From assembly GCF_042643485.1 (NCBI RefSeq), contig NZ_JBHRSJ010000019.1, forward strand, positions 71,981-135,980: a stretch of DNA of 64,000 bases. The letters are read 5' to 3'. Shown one piece after another: positions 1 through 8,435 of the stretch. Each line of letters opens with the position of its first letter. Position 1 is the first letter of the stretch. The translations under genes were made by a program, and so were the position numbers. Below the pieces are notes generated by a model. The model saw nothing but the letters and a program-made list of their open reading frames with translations. It was not told the DNA's origin and did not search any database. This DNA is from Azotobacter bryophylli. Its GTDB lineage: Bacteria > Pseudomonadota > Gammaproteobacteria > Pseudomonadales > Pseudomonadaceae.

Positions 1-700
1 GGGCGTCCGCGGACAGGCCGACCGCGGCGCGCCGGTCGCCCACTTCGTCGCGGACCGTGCCCGAGCCATGGCGCACCAGGCAGGACAGGCCGGCGATCTC
101 GCTCCACAGCGCCCAGCCCCGTTCCCAGCCATGGGCCTGCAGGACGATGTCGACCATCGCCGCGGCGAAGCCGAACTGGCTCGGCACCGGCAGGGCTATC
201 CGCCCGGCCAGGCGCGGGTCGGCCAGATCCGCCCAGTCGCGGGGGCGGGGCACTCCCAGGGCGGCCAGGGCCGGCGGGTCGATGGCGAAGCCGTGGCCGA
301 CCATCTCGGTGGCCAGGTAGTGCCCCTGCGGTCCGACCAGTTCGAGCCCGGCGACGCATTCGGGCAGCTCGCCGCGGTCCAGGCGCAGAGGCCGCCAGGC
401 GCCGCTCTGGCGCAGGGCCTCGAAGGTCCGTGGCGAGGCGGACCAGTAGACGTCCACGCCGCCCTGGCCGAGCCGGGAGAGCAGGGCGAGCGCTTCGTGG
501 GGCCGGCGTCGGATCAGATTCAGCCGGTACTCGGGATGGGTTTCCCGGAAGGCGGCTGCGAAGGCCGAGAGCGCCGGCTCGGCATGGCCGGTCAGCACCA
601 CCAGCTCGTCGGGCCCGGCGGCCAGCAGCGGGCGCGCGGCGCAGAGCAGCCCGAGGGCGCCGAGCAGGCGGCGGCGGGTCAGGGAGGGATTGCAGGGCAT
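1..700 (-). CDS. ABC transporter periplasmic substrate-binding protein, partial
   Basis: The frame runs off the left edge, so only the N-terminal 233 residues are present. It begins at an ATG at 698-700. Residues 1-30 form a signal sequence with a twin-arginine-like start (SLTRRRLLGALGLL) followed by a hydrophobic stretch, which suggests Tat export. The mature part begins DELVVLTGHAEPALSAFAAAF and continues with DVYWSASPRTFEAL and LATEMVGHGFAIDP, the pattern of iron(III)/polyamine-type solute-binding proteins (SBP family 1/6). The substrate cannot be read from the sequence. The rest of the transporter would lie beyond the left edge. It lies on the opposite strand from the nif genes, so there is no evidence that it belongs to that regulon. 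Confidence 0.75.
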   Translation of the reverse strand, partial: MPCNPSLTRRRLLGALGLLCAARPLLAAGPDELVVLTGHAEPALSAFAAAFRETHPEYRLNLIRRRPHEALALLSRLGQGGVDVYWSASPRTFEALRQSGAWRPLRLDRGELPECVAGLELVGPQGHYLATEMVGHGFAIDPPALAALGVPRPRDWADLADPRLAGRIALPVPSQFGFAAAMVDIVLQAHGWERGWALWSEIAGLSCLVRHGSGTVRDEVGDRRAAVGLSADA

Positions 701-1066
701 GGCCGGCTCCGCGCTCAGAACAGCGGACCGACCCGCGGGGGCGTCGCGGTGCGGCGAGTCGGCAGCGAAGCGTTGTCGGAGGGGCCGATGGCCCGTGCGA
801 AGCGAAACGACGGCGAATACGAATGCATGGGAAACCCCTGATCTGGCCTCCATGGCGTCTATTTTTCCTGTGTTCCCATCTGCCTAAGCAAGCACGGTGC
901 CAGTATTCCGCTCGAGGGGCTCGATGAAATTAATGACGAATAATCAACTAGTTAACCTAGTAGCGCGGCTCCTTCCCGTGGGCCTTTGTTTTATGTACGA
1001 CACTAAATAGAAAAGAACTGTGGGGAATGCGACGACGCCTGTGGCGGCGTTCGTCCCGGGAGGATG
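701..1066. other. Intergenic, upstream of the ABC gene
   Basis: About 370 bases with no convincing gene. The stretch around 925-960 is clearly more AT-rich than its surroundings and contains the near-palindrome AACTAGTTAACCTAG. It is the likely location of the promoter for the minus-strand ABC gene, but no clear -35/-10 or sigma-54 element could be identified. Confidence 0.4.
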
Positions 1067-1102
1067 CTCGCCGGCACGGCGGGATGTTTCCGTGCCGGCG
1101 AG
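1067..1102 (-). terminator. Perfect 13-bp hairpin downstream of the 1146-1538 gene
   Basis: CTCGCCGGCACGG at 1067-1079 is the exact reverse complement of CCGTGCCGGCGAG at 1090-1102, with a 10-base loop. It lies 44 bases past the stop of the minus-strand gene and probably ends its transcript. There is no T-tract, so it may instead be a structural 3' end. Confidence 0.5.
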
Positions 1103-1145
1103 TCGGCGCGGGGAGGGAGGCCCGTAGGGCGAGGAGGAGCCGCGC

Positions 1146-1538
1146 TCAGCGCGGCATGTCCGGGCTCAGGCTGTAGCAGCCCTGCTCGTCGCACTGTTCG
1201 TCGCTGTGCACGATGCGATGGATCAGCCAGTGGCCGTCGTGCAGGCGCCAGGCCGCCAGCGACTCGCCGTACAGGGTGCAGGCATAGAACTCCTCGTCGT
1301 CGTCGGAGCGCAGTTCCTGGATGCTGAAGCGGTGGGCGTAATAGCAGGGATCGTGCTGCGCGTCGTAGCCGAAGCAGCGCTCGGCGGGCAGCTCCCTGTC
1401 GCGGAAGACTTTGAAGGTCAGCGGGGTCGCCACCATCTCGCGCAAGGCGGGTGGCAGGCGGTCGCGCCACGAGGGTTGCTGGGCGGTGCGCGCTACGCTG
1501 GGCACCGTGGATGGTCGATATTTCGCTCTGGCTAACAA
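1146..1538 (-). CDS. Conserved hypothetical protein, 130 aa, TTG start
   Basis: A small soluble protein with no signal peptide and no membrane segment. The start was chosen from the ribosome binding site: AAGGAGGG lies 7 bases before a TTG at 1536-1538, whereas the longer frame (to 1571) has no good site. Visible features are an acidic stretch (RSDDDEEFYAC), an aromatic/His region (RFSIQEL, WLIHRIVHSDEQ) and three C-terminal cysteines (one in FYACTL, two in EQCDEQGC). I do not recognise the family. It lies between a transporter and the nif block on the opposite strand from nif. Codon use matches its neighbours, so it is likely a real gene of unknown role. Confidence 0.65.
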   Translation of the reverse strand: MLARAKYRPSTVPSVARTAQQPSWRDRLPPALREMVATPLTFKVFRDRELPAERCFGYDAQHDPCYYAHRFSIQELRSDDDEEFYACTLYGESLAAWRLHDGHWLIHRIVHSDEQCDEQGCYSLSPDMPR

Positions 1539-1571
1539 GGCAGATCCCTCCTTATGGCCGTCTGTACGCAA

Positions 1572-1835
1572 ATACTGCGCGAGTGACTCGCTCTGCGGGA
1601 GAGACCTAGCAAGAAGCTTTCCAGAGTCCTATGCAATTACATTTAATCTGTTGAATCAGTGACTTGCCGATTTCTTCCGGAGTGCTGCGGACGCCCGGGA
1701 GTTGTCGGACTTGCGTCGCTTTGGTGCGCCGTTATGTAGCTTGGTATATAACGCTACAAGGGCGCGGGCGGGGGATGCCGATTCGGGTTCCAGGCCGCCG
1801 CCGGAACGCTCCGGGTCCGGGGTGGCTAGCGGCTC
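1572..1835. other. Intergenic, no gene seen
   Basis: About 265 bases, noticeably AT-rich near 1620-1660. An imperfect palindrome TGTAGC...GCTACA (1735-1740 and 1753-1758) is present, but the TGT/ACA spacing is 18, not the 10 of a NifA site. The end of the region is just downstream of the MFS gene stop. Confidence 0.4.
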
Positions 1836-3068
1836 CTAGGCTGCCGCCATCGCCTTGCGCCGGGTCTGCTCAATCTCGCGGGCCAGGCGCGGCAGCTGCA
1901 CGGCGAGCAGGACGGTGAGGGCGAGCATGGTCGCGCCGCCGGTCATGAAGGCCATGGGCACAGACCAGCGTTCGGCGATGGCGCCGGCCAGCAGGCTGCC
2001 GAAGGGCATGCTGCCCAGGTAGAACATGCCGTGCAGGGCCATGATCCGCCCGCGCAGGGCGTCCGGTACCAGCCACTGCAGCAGGGTGGTGCTGGAGGTG
2101 GTGACGGCCACCAGGCTGGCCCCGCCCACGGCCAGCAGCAGGCAGGCCAGCCAGAAGATCTGGTTGCTGGCGAAGCCGATGCAGGACAGGCCGAACAGCA
2201 GGGCGCCACCGGTCATGCTGACCTCCAGACGCAGCGGGGTACGCCGGGCGGCCAGCCACAGGGTGGCGGCCAGCGCGCCGATGCCCGAGGCGCCGAGCAG
2301 CTGGCCCAGGCCGGTCGGGCCGACGTCGAAGATGTCCTGGGCGTAGACCGGCAGCAGGGTCATCACCGGGGTCAGGCTGATGCTGGTCAGGGTCGCGGTG
2401 AACAGCAGCCAGCGCGCCGGCCGGGTCGTGCGCAGCCAGTCGAAGGACTGCCGCAGGCAGGCCTTGCCGTCCGGGGCGATCCGCCGGCCGCCGCGGATTC
2501 GCAGCAGGCTGTGCAGGGCCGCGACGTAGCTCAGGGCGTTGAGGGCGAAGCACAGGGGCGCGCCGAAGGCGGCGAACAGCACGCCGGCCAGCGGCGGGCC
2601 GATCAGCCGCGCGCCGTTGAACACCAGGGAGTTGAGGGCCACCGCGTTGCTCAGCAGCTCGGTGCCGCCGACCAGGTTGGCGATGAAGGCATGGCGCACT
2701 GGCATCTCCAGCGCGTTGATCCCGCCCAGGGCGAGGGAGGCGAGCAGCAGTGCCGGCAGGCCCGGCGATCCCGTCAGGCTCAGTACGATCAGCCAGCAGG
2801 CCACCAGCAGGCCCAGACCGTGGCTGATCAGCAGCAGCCGGCGCCGGTCGTGGCGATCGGCGAGCAGGCCGCCCAGCGGCGCCAGCAGCAGCGGGGCCTG
2901 TCCGGCCGCCACCACCAGGCCCAGCCACAGGGCCGAGCCGCTGTTTTCGTAAGCCAACCATGACAGTACGACCTGCTGGATCCAGTTGCCGGTCTGGGAA
3001 ACGCCCTGGCCGATGAAGTAGCGCCGGAAGGCGCGATGGCTCAGGGCCCTGAAGGTATGTCGGAACAT
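1836..3068 (-). CDS. MFS transporter, EntS/MFS_3 family
   Basis: A 410-residue inner-membrane protein with about 12 hydrophobic segments. The N-terminus (FRHTFRALSHRAFRRYFIGQ) and the loop motif GGLLADRHDRRRLLLIS fit the MFS_3 group, which includes the enterobactin exporter EntS and related drug/siderophore exporters. The length is typical. It is divergent from iscA and separated from it by the nif promoter region. The substrate is not deducible. A siderophore export role would suit a diazotroph with a high iron demand, but that is inference only. Confidence 0.8.
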   Translation of the reverse strand: MFRHTFRALSHRAFRRYFIGQGVSQTGNWIQQVVLSWLAYENSGSALWLGLVVAAGQAPLLLAPLGGLLADRHDRRRLLLISHGLGLLVACWLIVLSLTGSPGLPALLLASLALGGINALEMPVRHAFIANLVGGTELLSNAVALNSLVFNGARLIGPPLAGVLFAAFGAPLCFALNALSYVAALHSLLRIRGGRRIAPDGKACLRQSFDWLRTTRPARWLLFTATLTSISLTPVMTLLPVYAQDIFDVGPTGLGQLLGASGIGALAATLWLAARRTPLRLEVSMTGGALLFGLSCIGFASNQIFWLACLLLAVGGASLVAVTTSSTTLLQWLVPDALRGRIMALHGMFYLGSMPFGSLLAGAIAERWSVPMAFMTGGATMLALTVLLAVQLPRLAREIEQTRRKAMAAA

Positions 3069-3158
3069 GCGCAGGGTCTGTCAGAAAAATGTGAAAAGGA
3101 TACTACAGGCACCGCGGGAAGCGTCTGCCGGCCGCCGTGCCGGCTTGCTCGGCGGCCT

Positions 3159-3174
3159 TGTCGCAAAGCCGACA
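3159..3174 (+). promoter_or_regulatory. NifA upstream activator site (TGT-N10-ACA)
   Basis: TGTCGCAAAGCCGACA is an exact TGT-N10-ACA site. It lies about 95 bases upstream of the -24/-12 promoter in front of iscA, the usual NifA spacing. The same TTGTCGCAA core recurs at 11469 and 12851. Confidence 0.85.
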
Positions 3175-3265
3175 TCCCTCGTCGCTGGTCTTGTTCGCGA
3201 CAGCCCGAGACGCCGCCATGTTTTTCCAACCGATTGATTATTCGGCTTTTTTATGACGGCCTGCG

Positions 3266-3283
3266 GGTGGCATATCACTTGCA
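3266..3283 (+). promoter_or_regulatory. Sigma-54 (-24/-12) promoter of the iscA-nifUSV operon
   Basis: GGTGGCATATCACTTGCA contains the invariant GG (3269-3270) and GC (3281-3282) exactly 10 bases apart. The match to TGGCAC-N5-TTGCA is close. Transcription would start near 3294, about 45 bases before the iscA start. Together with the NifA site it predicts expression only under nitrogen-fixing conditions. Confidence 0.9.
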
Positions 3284-3337
3284 AAACCTCCTCGGCCAGG
3301 TTGAACACGCGACTGCAACCGCCGAGGAGACAAACCG

Positions 3338-3661
3338 ATGATTACCCTGACAGACAGCGCGAAGTCCGCGGTAACCCGCTTCATCAGCAGCACTGACAAG
3401 CCGGTCGCCGGTTTGCGCATCCGGGTCGAGGGCGGCGGCTGCTCCGGCCTGAAGTACAGCCTGAAGCTGGAAGAGATCGGCGCCGACGGCGACCAGCTGG
3501 TGGATTGCGACGGCATCACCCTGCTGATCGACGACGCCAGCGCGCCCCTGCTCCAGGGCGTGACCATGGATTTCGTGGAAAGCATGGAAGGTAGCGGTTT
3601 CACCTTCGTCAATCCGAATGCCAGCAGCAGCTGCGGCTGCGGCAAGTCCTTCGCCTGCTAG
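3338..3661 (+). CDS. iscA(nif): nif-specific IscA (A-type Fe-S carrier)
   Basis: A 107-residue A-type iron-sulfur carrier. The three conserved cysteines are visible: one in GGGCSGLKY (near residue 36) and two in the C-terminal SCGCGKSFAC. Such proteins hold Fe or Fe-S clusters and hand them to target proteins. A GAGGAG ribosome binding site sits upstream of the ATG. It is the first gene behind the nif sigma-54 promoter and is followed by nifU after 57 bases containing a short GC hairpin (GCCGGC...GCCGGC). This matches the iscA-nif gene upstream of nifU in Azotobacter vinelandii. Confidence 0.92.
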   Translation: MITLTDSAKSAVTRFISSTDKPVAGLRIRVEGGGCSGLKYSLKLEEIGADGDQLVDCDGITLLIDDASAPLLQGVTMDFVESMEGSGFTFVNPNASSSCGCGKSFAC

Positions 3662-3718
3662 GCAACTGCGGTTGCCGGCCGGGCCGGCGCCCCAAGAATC
3701 ACCAGGAGATCAGCCGTC

Positions 3719-4666
3719 ATGTGGGATTACTCGGAAAAGGTCAAAGAGCACTTCTACAACCCGAAGAACGCCGGTGCGGTGCCCGAGGCCAACGCCATCG
3801 GCGACGTCGGCTCGCTGAGTTGCGGCGACGCCCTGCGCCTCACCCTGAAGGTGGATCCGGAGACCGACGTCATCCTCGATGCCGGCTTCCAGACCTTCGG
3901 CTGCGGCTCGGCCATCGCCTCGTCCTCGGCCCTCACCGAGATGATCAAGGGTCTCACCCTGGACGAGGCGCTGAAGATCAGCAACCAGGACATCGCCGAT
4001 TTCCTCGACGGCCTGCCGCCGGAGAAGATGCACTGCTCGGTGATGGGCCGCGAGGCCCTGCAGGCGGCGGTGGCCAACTACCGCGGCGAGGAGCTGGAGG
4101 ACGACCACGAGGAAGGCGCGCTGGTCTGCAAGTGCTTCGCCGTGGACGAGGTCATGGTTCGCGACACCATCCGCGCCAACCAGCTCTCCACCGTCGAGGA
4201 CGTGACCAACTACACCAAGGCCGGCGGAGGCTGCTCCGCCTGCCACGAGGCCATCGAGCGTGTGCTGACCGAGGAGCTGGCCGCCCGCGGCGAGGTCTTC
4301 GTCGCCGCGCCGACCAAGGCCAAGAAGAAGGTGGTCACCCTGGAGTCGCCCAAGCCCGCGCCGGCTGCCGCGCCCGCCGCTCCGACCGAGCCGGCTGCCG
4401 GCAAGATGACCAACCTGCAGCGCATCCGCCGCATCGAGACCGTGCTGGCGTCGATCCGTCCGACCCTGCAGCGCGACGGTGGCGACGTGGAGCTGCTGGA
4501 CGTCGACGGCAAGAGCGTCTACGTCAAACTCACCGGCGCCTGCACCGGCTGCCAGATGGCGGCCATGACCCTCGGCGGCATCCAGCAGCGCCTGATCGAG
4601 GAACTCGGCGAGTTCGTCAAGGTGATCCCGGTCAGCGCCGCTGCCCAGGCCCAGATGGAGGTGTGA
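3719..4666 (+). CDS. nifU: NifU Fe-S cluster scaffold protein
   Basis: A 315-residue modular scaffold on which NifS-derived sulfur and iron are assembled into [2Fe-2S] and [4Fe-4S] clusters for nitrogenase. All expected ligands are present. The IscU-like N-terminal domain has C35, C62 and C106. The central permanent [2Fe-2S] domain has C137, C139, C172 and C175. The Nfu-like C-terminal domain has C275 and C278 in the CTGCQ motif. The Ala/Pro-rich linker (about 195-230) accounts for its being slightly longer than the A. vinelandii protein (312). It sits 1 base upstream of nifS, so the scaffold and the desulfurase are co-translated. Confidence 0.97.
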   Translation: MWDYSEKVKEHFYNPKNAGAVPEANAIGDVGSLSCGDALRLTLKVDPETDVILDAGFQTFGCGSAIASSSALTEMIKGLTLDEALKISNQDIADFLDGLPPEKMHCSVMGREALQAAVANYRGEELEDDHEEGALVCKCFAVDEVMVRDTIRANQLSTVEDVTNYTKAGGGCSACHEAIERVLTEELAARGEVFVAAPTKAKKKVVTLESPKPAPAAAPAAPTEPAAGKMTNLQRIRRIETVLASIRPTLQRDGGDVELLDVDGKSVYVKLTGACTGCQMAAMTLGGIQQRLIEELGEFVKVIPVSAAAQAQMEV

Positions 4667-4667
4667 C

Positions 4668-5873
4668 ATGGCTGACGTCTATCTCGACAACAACGCCACC
4701 ACCCGGGTGGACGACGAGGTCGTCCAGGCCATGCTGCCGTTCTTCACCGAGCAGTTCGGCAACCCCTCGTCCCTGCACAGCTTCGGCAACCAGGTCGGCG
4801 TGGCGCTGAAGAAGGCCCGGCAGAGCGTGCAGAAGCTGCTCGGCGCCGAGCACGATTCGGAAATCGTCTTCACCTCCTGCGGCACCGAGTCCGATTCCAC
4901 CGCCATCCTTTCCGCCCTCAAGGCCCAGCCTGAGCGCAAGACCATCATCACCACGGTGGTCGAGCATCCGGCGGTGCTGAGCCTCTGCGATCACCTCGCC
5001 AGCGAGGGCTACACCGTGCACAAGCTCAAGGTGGACAAGAAGGGCCGCCTCGACCTGGCCGAGTACGCCGCGCTGCTCTCCGACGATGTGGCCGTCGTCT
5101 CGGTGATGTGGGCCAACAACGAGACCGGCACCCTGTTCCCGGTGGAGGAGATGGCGCGCATGGCCGACGAGGCCGGAGTCATGTTCCACACCGACGCGGT
5201 GCAAGCGGTGGGCAAGGTGCCCATGGACCTGAAGAACACCTCGATCCACATGCTCTCCCTGTCCGGCCACAAACTGCACGCGCCCAAGGGCATCGGCGTG
5301 CTCTATCTGCGTCGCGGCACCCGCTTCCGCCCGCTGCTGCGCGGCGGCCACCAGGAGCGCGGGCGCCGCGCCGGCACCGAGAACGCCGCCTCGATCGTCG
5401 GCCTGGGCGTCGCCGCCGAGCGCGCGCTGGCCTTCATGGAGCACGAGAACACCGAGGTCAAGCGCCTGCGCGACAAGCTGGAGGCCGGCATCCTCGCCGC
5501 GGTGCCCTACGCCTTCGTCACCGGCGATCCGGACAACCGCCTGCCGAACACCGCCAGCATCGCCTTCGAGTACATCGAGGGCGAGGCCATCCTGCTCTTG
5601 CTGAACAAGGTTGGCATCGCCGCCTCCAGCGGTTCGGCCTGCACCTCGGGATCGCTCGAGCCGTCCCACGTGATGCGCGCCATGGACATTCCCTACACCG
5701 CCGCCCACGGCACCGTGCGCTTCTCCCTGTCGCGTTACACCACGGAAGAGGAAGTCGAGCGGGTGATCCGCGAGGTGCCGCCGATCGTGGCCCAGCTGCG
5801 CAAGCTGTCGCCCTACTGGAGCGGCAACGGCCCGGTCGAGGCGGACAAGGCGTTCGCGCCGGTCTACGGCTGA
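4668..5873 (+). CDS. nifS: NifS cysteine desulfurase
   Basis: A 401-residue PLP-dependent class V aminotransferase-fold enzyme that converts cysteine to alanine and delivers persulfide sulfur to NifU. The PLP lysine is K202 (SLSGHKLHAPKG), the PLP-stacking histidine is H100 (VVEHPAV), and the catalytic cysteine is C325 in SSGSACTSGS. These positions are the same as in A. vinelandii NifS. The start codon lies one base after the nifU stop. A small hairpin (GCCCGC-TT-GCGGGC, 5897-5910) follows before nifV and may tune downstream expression. Confidence 0.97.
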   Translation: MADVYLDNNATTRVDDEVVQAMLPFFTEQFGNPSSLHSFGNQVGVALKKARQSVQKLLGAEHDSEIVFTSCGTESDSTAILSALKAQPERKTIITTVVEHPAVLSLCDHLASEGYTVHKLKVDKKGRLDLAEYAALLSDDVAVVSVMWANNETGTLFPVEEMARMADEAGVMFHTDAVQAVGKVPMDLKNTSIHMLSLSGHKLHAPKGIGVLYLRRGTRFRPLLRGGHQERGRRAGTENAASIVGLGVAAERALAFMEHENTEVKRLRDKLEAGILAAVPYAFVTGDPDNRLPNTASIAFEYIEGEAILLLLNKVGIAASSGSACTSGSLEPSHVMRAMDIPYTAAHGTVRFSLSRYTTEEEVERVIREVPPIVAQLRKLSPYWSGNGPVEADKAFAPVYG

Positions 5874-5939
5874 GTCGCGTCACCGTGGCGGCCTGAGCCC
5901 GCTTGCGGGCCGGCCATCGGGGGCCAGAGGAGATCCAGC

Positions 5940-7091
5940 ATGTCCATCGTGATCGACGACACCACCCTGCGCGACGGCGAACAGAGCGCTGGGGTGGCCT
6001 TCACCGCCGAAGAGAAGATCGCCATCGCCCGCGCCCTGGCCAGCCTCGGCGTGCCGGAGCTGGAGATCGGCATCCCCAGCATGGGCGACGAAGAGCGCGA
6101 GGTGATGCGCGCCATCGCCGCCCTGCGCCTGCCGTCGCGCTTGCTGGCCTGGTGCCGGCTCTGTGATATGGATCTGGCGGCCGCGCGCAGCAGCGGGGTG
6201 GACATGGTCGACCTGTCGCTGCCGGTCTCCGACCTAATGCTCCAGCACAAGCTCGGCCGCGACCGCGACTGGGCCCTGCGCGAGGTGTCGCGGCTGGTGG
6301 GCGAGGCGCGGATGGCCGGCTTCGAGGTCTGCCTGGGCTGCGAGGACGCCTCGCGGGCCGACATCGACTTCATCGTCCGCGTCGCCGGAGCGGCCCAGGC
6401 CGCCGGCGCCCGGCGCCTGCGCTTCGCCGACACCGTCGGGGTGATGGAGCCGTTCGCCATGTACGAGCGCTTCCGCTTCCTGCGCAGCCGCCTGGACTTG
6501 GAGCTGGAAGTCCACGCCCACGACGACTTCGGCCTGGCCACCGCCAACACCCTGGCCGCGGTGCGTGGCGGCGCCAGCCACATCAACACCACGGTCAACG
6601 GCCTCGGCGAGCGGGCCGGCAACGCGGCGCTGGAGGAGTGCGTGCTGGCCCTCAAGCACCTGCACGGCCTGGACTGCGGCATCGACACCCGCGCCATTCC
6701 CTCCGTCTCCGCCCTGGTCGAGCAGGCCTCCGGGCGCCAGGTGGCCTGGCAAAAGAGCGTGGTCGGCGCCGGGGTCTTCACCCACGAGGCGGGCATCCAC
6801 GTGGACGGCCTGCTCAAGTACCGGCGCAACTACGAGGGGCTCAATCCCGACGAGCTCGGCCGCAGCCACCGGCTGGTGCTGGGCAAGCACTCCGGCGCGC
6901 ACATGGTCCGCACCAGTTACCAGGCCCTCGGCATCGAGCTGGACGACTGGCAGAGCCAGGCCCTGCTCGGACGCATCCGCGCCTTCTCCACCCGCACCAA
7001 GCGCAGCCCGCAGGCCGCCGAGCTGGAAGAGTTCTATCGCCAGCTGTGCGAGCAACGGATGCCGGAGCTCAGCGTAGGAGGTATGGCATGA
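5940..7091 (+). CDS. nifV: Homocitrate synthase NifV
   Basis: A 383-residue enzyme of the isopropylmalate/homocitrate synthase family. It condenses acetyl-CoA with 2-oxoglutarate to make (R)-homocitrate, the organic ligand of FeMo-co. The N-terminal signature DDTTLRDGEQSAGVAF supplies the metal-binding Asp and catalytic Arg. HAHDDFGLATANTLAAVRGG supplies the metal-binding HxH, and VNGLGERAGNAALEE follows. The length matches A. vinelandii NifV (385) and lacks the long regulatory C-terminal domain of LeuA. AGGAG precedes the ATG. Its stop overlaps the cysE1 start in an ATGA (7088-7091), so the two are probably translationally coupled. Confidence 0.96.
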   Translation: MSIVIDDTTLRDGEQSAGVAFTAEEKIAIARALASLGVPELEIGIPSMGDEEREVMRAIAALRLPSRLLAWCRLCDMDLAAARSSGVDMVDLSLPVSDLMLQHKLGRDRDWALREVSRLVGEARMAGFEVCLGCEDASRADIDFIVRVAGAAQAAGARRLRFADTVGVMEPFAMYERFRFLRSRLDLELEVHAHDDFGLATANTLAAVRGGASHINTTVNGLGERAGNAALEECVLALKHLHGLDCGIDTRAIPSVSALVEQASGRQVAWQKSVVGAGVFTHEAGIHVDGLLKYRRNYEGLNPDELGRSHRLVLGKHSGAHMVRTSYQALGIELDDWQSQALLGRIRAFSTRTKRSPQAAELEEFYRQLCEQRMPELSVGGMA

Positions 7092-7876
7092 GCCTGTTTT
7101 CCGAATGGCGCGAGGATGTCCGCTGCGTGTTCCAGCGCGATCCCGCCGCCCGCACCACTTTCGAGGTGCTCACCACCTATCCCGGCGTGCACGCCATCAT
7201 GGCCTACCGCCTGAGCCATCGCCTGTGGACTGCCGGCTGGCGCTATCCGGCGCGGCTGCTGGCCTTCGTCGCGCGTCTTCTGAGCAACGTCGACATCCAT
7301 CCCGGTGCGACCATCGGCGCGCGCTTCTTCATCGACCACGGCGCCTGCGTGGTGATCGGCGAGACCGCCGAGATCGGCGACGACGTGACCCTCTACCACG
7401 GCGTGACCCTGGGCGGCACCAGCTGGCGCAAGGGCAAGCGTCACCCGACCCTGGGCGACGGCGTGCTGGTCGGCGCCGGGGCCAAGATTCTCGGGCCGAT
7501 CACCGTCGGCGCCGGCGCCCGGGTCGGCGCCAACTCGGTGGTGGTACAGGACGTGCCGGACAGCTGCACCGTGGTCGGCATCCCCGGCAAGGTGGTCAAG
7601 CTGCGCGAAGCCGGGCGGCCCAACCCTTACGGCATCGACCTCGACCATCACCTGATCCCCGACCCGGTGGGCAAGGCCATCGCCTGCCTGCTCGAGCGCA
7701 TCGACAGCCTGGAGAAGCGGATCGAGCAGGACGGCCAGATCGCCGCCGTCAGCCAGCAGCAGCGCTACCAGAACTGCAACGTGGACAACAGCATCTGCGA
7801 GAACGACTGTGCCGGCGGCGCGGTCGCCAAGAGCGCCCCGCGCCGGCTGGCCGCCGTCGCGCCGGCAGTGGAGTGA
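7088..7876 (+). CDS. cysE1: nif-linked serine O-acetyltransferase CysE1
   Basis: A 262-residue serine acetyltransferase that makes O-acetylserine, the precursor of cysteine, and so raises sulfur supply for NifS during nitrogen fixation. The start is the ATG at 7088 overlapping the nifV stop. The left-handed beta-helix hexapeptide repeats run from about residue 65 to 175 (IHPGATIGARFFIDHG, GETAEIGDDVTLYHGVTLGG, VVGIPGKVV). The N-terminal helical domain is short compared with E. coli CysE. A C-terminal tail beyond the catalytic domain contains a cysteine-rich NCNVDNSICENDC motif, absent from housekeeping CysE; its role is unknown and could involve regulation or metal binding. Confidence 0.93.
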   Translation: MSLFSEWREDVRCVFQRDPAARTTFEVLTTYPGVHAIMAYRLSHRLWTAGWRYPARLLAFVARLLSNVDIHPGATIGARFFIDHGACVVIGETAEIGDDVTLYHGVTLGGTSWRKGKRHPTLGDGVLVGAGAKILGPITVGAGARVGANSVVVQDVPDSCTVVGIPGKVVKLREAGRPNPYGIDLDHHLIPDPVGKAIACLLERIDSLEKRIEQDGQIAAVSQQQRYQNCNVDNSICENDCAGGAVAKSAPRRLAAVAPAVE

Positions 7877-7895
7877 ACGCAAGGAGCGAATCGGC

Positions 7896-8435
7896 ATGGA
7901 TCTTCAGGACTTCGACGGCGCCGGCCTCTACTTCGACGACCCGCACGCCCCGCAGATCGACGCGCTGCTGGCCGCCGCCGCCGAGCAATACGCCCAGGGC
8001 ACGGCCGAGCAGCCTCTGCTGGAGGCCCAGGTCCTGGCGCCAGACAACCTCATGGTGCTGGTCGGGCTCTACCGCTTCTACTACTACCAGCACCGCTACC
8101 AGGACGCCCTGCACATCGCCGAACGGGTGATGGCGGTGGTCGGCCCGCGCCTGGCGCTGCCCGCCGACTGGCGCGCGCTCGGCCCGGAGCACCTGGCCGT
8201 CGCGGCCGGGCACGGCATCGGCCTGCTGCGTTTCCACCTGCTGGCGCTCAAGGGCGCCGGCTACCTCAGCCTGCGCCTGGGCCGTTTCGAGCAGGGCAAG
8301 GCCATGCTCGCCAAGGTCGTCGAACTGGACGCAGGCAACCGTCTCGGCGCCCGCCTGCTGCTGGACGTGCTGGCGGAGCACAACGCCGAAATCCTGATTT
8401 TTCCCACTGCGGCCACTGCGGAGATACGACCATGA
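7896..8435 (+). CDS. nif-operon TPR-like protein (orf between cysE1 and nifW)
   Basis: A 179-residue acidic, helical protein starting at the ATG at 7896 with an AAGGAGCG ribosome binding site. It is not NifW, which follows. Helical pairs rich in Ala/Leu (ALLAAAAEQYA, LMVLVGLYRFYYYQHRYQDALHIAERV, GAGYLSLRLGRFEQGKAMLAKVVELD) look like one or two tetratricopeptide repeats, suggesting a protein-protein contact role. Position in the operon and the ATGA overlap with nifW (8432-8435) tie it to nitrogenase maturation. A corresponding uncharacterised frame is, from memory, also present at this place in A. vinelandii. No catalytic motif is visible. Confidence 0.8.
   Translation: MDLQDFDGAGLYFDDPHAPQIDALLAAAAEQYAQGTAEQPLLEAQVLAPDNLMVLVGLYRFYYYQHRYQDALHIAERVMAVVGPRLALPADWRALGPEHLAVAAGHGIGLLRFHLLALKGAGYLSLRLGRFEQGKAMLAKVVELDAGNRLGARLLLDVLAEHNAEILIFPTAATAEIRP

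Noticed and set aside
1735..1758. TGTAGC...GCTACA palindrome
   Set aside because: The half-site spacing is 18, and no sigma-54 promoter lies nearby.
3090..3107. TGT...ACA near the iscA promoter
   Set aside because: The spacing is 12, not 10, so it is not a NifA site. The site at 3159-3174 is exact.
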